Below are positions 62,660 through 64,000 of a stretch of DNA of 64,000 nt, in pieces. The stretch is from DATARH01 sp035550515. Its GTDB lineage: Bacteria > Pseudomonadota > Alphaproteobacteria > ATCC43930 > CGMCC-115725. The stretch spans positions 49,622-113,621 of the forward strand of contig DASZOZ010000012.1 in NCBI GenBank assembly GCA_035550515.1, read 5' to 3'. Positions within the stretch are counted from its first letter, which is position 1. Every line of letters begins with the position of its first letter. A program made the translations under genes and the position numbers. The notes below the pieces were generated by a model. The model did no database searches. It was not told the DNA's origin and was given only the letters and a program-made list of their open reading frames with translations.

Positions 62660-63949
62660 ATGCCCGCCGCCCTCTCCCGCGCCGGCCCAGCGTTCGAGCG
62701 CGGCCTCGACCTCTGCGCCTTTCTGTTTCTGCCGATCCTGGTCCTGGCGTCGCGCGGCGCGGCGCCGCTGTTCGCCGTCGCCGGATTGTGCGCGCTCGGT
62801 CTTGCCGCTCCCCGCGGCGGCGCGGCGTGGCGGCGGGTGCGCGGGCTGGCGCCGCTGTTTGCGGCGCTGGCGGCTTGGGCGCTGCTGTCGGCGCTGTGGG
62901 CGATCGACCCGTCGCACAGCCTCGCTCTCGGGCTGCGGCTCGTGGCGCTGTTCGCCGGCGGTCTGGCGCTGATCGCCGCGGCGCCGGAAATCGCCGCACC
63001 CGGCCGGCTGATGCATTGGCTCGCGGCGGGTTTTGCGCTGGCGTTGCTGCTGGGGGCGTTGCAGGCGGTGACGCACGGCGAGCTGACCGCGGCCTTTCAC
63101 AATCGCCGGTTTATCGGCGCTGCGCTTAACCAGGCCGAGGACGGGTTCGCCTTCCTGCTGCTGCCGCTGTGCGCCGCGCTGCTGTTGCGCGGGCAACGCC
63201 GCCTCGCCGCGGTCCTGGCGCTGGCGACGCTGGCGATGATCGTCATCCTGGTCGGCGAGACCGCGCGCACCGCCTTCCTGCTCGGCGCGGTCGCCGCGCT
63301 GCTGCTGTGGCGCCGGCGCCGGCTGCTGACGCGCGCGGCGGCGCTGGCCACGGTGCTGTTGATCCTCGCCGCGCCGCTGGTCTTCCCGCATCTGGACCGC
63401 ATCGGCCCGGTGCGCGAGGCGGCGCCGCAGTTCAAGAACTCGCTGTGGCACCGGATGGAGATCTGGGCCTTTGTCGGCGACCGCATCGGCGACAAGCCGC
63501 TGTTCGGCTGGGGCCTCGACTCGTCGCGCGCGATCCCCGGCGGCGACCAGCCGATCACCAACGGCTATCCGGGCCAGACGAAACTGCCACTGCACCCGCA
63601 CAACGCGGCGCTGCAGGTCCGGCTGGAATTGGGCGTGCCGGGCGCGGTGCTGTTCGCCCTGCTGATGGCGCGCGTCTGGCTGGCGCTGGGCCGGGCGTCC
63701 TGGCCGCCGCTTTACGCGGCGGCGGCGGGAGGCAGCCTCACCGCCGCGCTGGTCGTCGCACTCGGCAGCTACGGGGTGTGGCAGGAATGGCTGATCGCCA
63801 GCGAATTCCTGACCCTTTTCCTGATTCTGGTGCTGGAGCGGGCCGTTGCCCAGCCGCGCCCTAGGGTCTGTACTCAAATAGGGAAACGTGGTTCACATTT
63901 CGCCGGGGATTTTGGGGGGATTGGATCATGTCGGACAATTTCTGGCTGA
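62660..63949 (+). CDS. O-antigen ligase-like membrane protein, 3' end replaced by IS sequence
   Basis: 429 residues from ATG 62660. Ten to twelve hydrophobic helices and the periplasmic loop WHRMEIWAFVGDRIGDKPLFGWGLDSSR with LPLHPHNAALQVRLELGVPG match the Wzy_C / O-antigen ligase (WaaL) family; the HPHN segment and Arg in RLELG are the catalytic-type residues. The natural C-terminus should end near LERAVAQP (about residue 400). The remaining 25-30 residues are translated from the start of an IS element. Ligase versus polymerase cannot be separated. Confidence 0.82.
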   Translation: MPAALSRAGPAFERGLDLCAFLFLPILVLASRGAAPLFAVAGLCALGLAAPRGGAAWRRVRGLAPLFAALAAWALLSALWAIDPSHSLALGLRLVALFAGGLALIAAAPEIAAPGRLMHWLAAGFALALLLGALQAVTHGELTAAFHNRRFIGAALNQAEDGFAFLLLPLCAALLLRGQRRLAAVLALATLAMIVILVGETARTAFLLGAVAALLLWRRRRLLTRAAALATVLLILAAPLVFPHLDRIGPVREAAPQFKNSLWHRMEIWAFVGDRIGDKPLFGWGLDSSRAIPGGDQPITNGYPGQTKLPLHPHNAALQVRLELGVPGAVLFALLMARVWLALGRASWPPLYAAAAGGSLTAALVVALGSYGVWQEWLIASEFLTLFLILVLERAVAQPRPRVCTQIGKRGSHFAGDFGGIGSCRTISG

Positions 63950-64000
63950 ACGAGACGCAATGGGCAACGATCGCGCCGTTGCTGCCGATGGTCCACACCG
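63864..64000 (+). mobile_element. Left end of an IS5-family-like insertion sequence, cut by the window edge
   Basis: The likely terminal inverted repeat starts GGGTCTGTACTCAAATAGGG at about 63864. It is preceded by CTAG (61-64 of this line), a common IS5-type target. A transposase start follows at 63928. The right end and the target duplication lie outside the window, so exact borders cannot be fixed. Base composition drops relative to the flanking gene. Confidence 0.7.
63928..64000 (+). CDS. IS5-family transposase, N-terminal fragment
   Basis: Only 24 codons are visible: MSDNFWLNETQWATIAPLLPMVHT. The pattern M-S-D-x-F-W-L-x-x-x-Q-W-x-x-I-x-P-L-L-P is the usual beginning of IS5-type (DUF4096-containing) transposases. 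It overlaps the last 22 bases of the ligase-like frame in another phase. GGGGGGATTGGATC precedes the ATG. Confidence 0.75.
   Translation, partial: MSDNFWLNETQWATIAPLLPMVHT

Overview
The window is high-GC, densely coded DNA with short intergenic gaps. It most likely comes from an alphaproteobacterium: it carries a GapR-family (DUF2312) chromosome-structuring protein, a DUF1244 protein, a near-perfect Irr iron-control element in front of dps, and promoters of the TTGACG type. I see no rRNA, tRNA, CRISPR array or replication origin. Several kinds of palindromic intergenic repeat recur, and an IS5-type element begins at the right edge.

Layout. 1-6.5 kb: the end of a c-type cytochrome gene, then a partial type II secretion locus (gspG reversed, and gspEFHIJK forward with overlapping stops and starts). 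6.6-15.7 kb: ettA, a membrane-anchored hypothetical protein, a TetR-MFP-RND efflux operon with its own operator, and a MATE exporter. 15.9-31 kb: mostly catabolic and stress genes (TauD-type dioxygenase behind tandem operators, two dienelactone hydrolases, a universal stress protein, rpmB, an HpcH/HpaI aldolase, a Crp/Fnr regulator, dps, a coupled MFS/LLM pair, a four-gene run with a D-threonine aldolase-like enzyme, IsdG-like monooxygenase, DUF763 and a ferredoxin-type reductase, and an OmpA-like protein). 31-36 kb: pepN, a small lipoprotein, maiA and a sulfotransferase-like gene.

35.9-49.0 kb is the most remarkable part: six tightly spaced genes on the minus strand that look like one operon. 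In transcription order they encode (1) a cytoplasmic FAD oxidoreductase fused to two cyclic-nucleotide-binding domains and a four-cluster ferredoxin module, (2) a membrane cytochrome b-like protein, (3) an FHA domain joined through one membrane helix to a periplasmic ten-heme cytochrome, (4) a protein with two GlcG/HbpS-like heme-binding domains, (5) an outer-membrane beta-barrel and (6) an exported ten-heme cytochrome with a C-terminal LVIVD beta-propeller. Together these would make a path for electrons from a cytoplasmic reductant through the inner membrane and periplasm to the outer membrane, with signal-sensing domains built into the inner components. I know of no described system with this set of parts; direction and function are inference.

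49-64 kb: a beta-propeller lactonase-like protein, bluB, a DUF72 protein, a thiamine-diphosphate enzyme, an alpha/beta hydrolase, a cupin, two LLM flavin enzymes, a FitA/VapB-type antitoxin with a frameshifted VapC toxin, a Rieske dioxygenase alpha/beta pair, DUF1244, gapR, an Ldh-type dehydrogenase whose stop codon abuts that of gapR inside a perfect palindrome, and an O-antigen ligase-like gene whose 3' end runs into the IS element.
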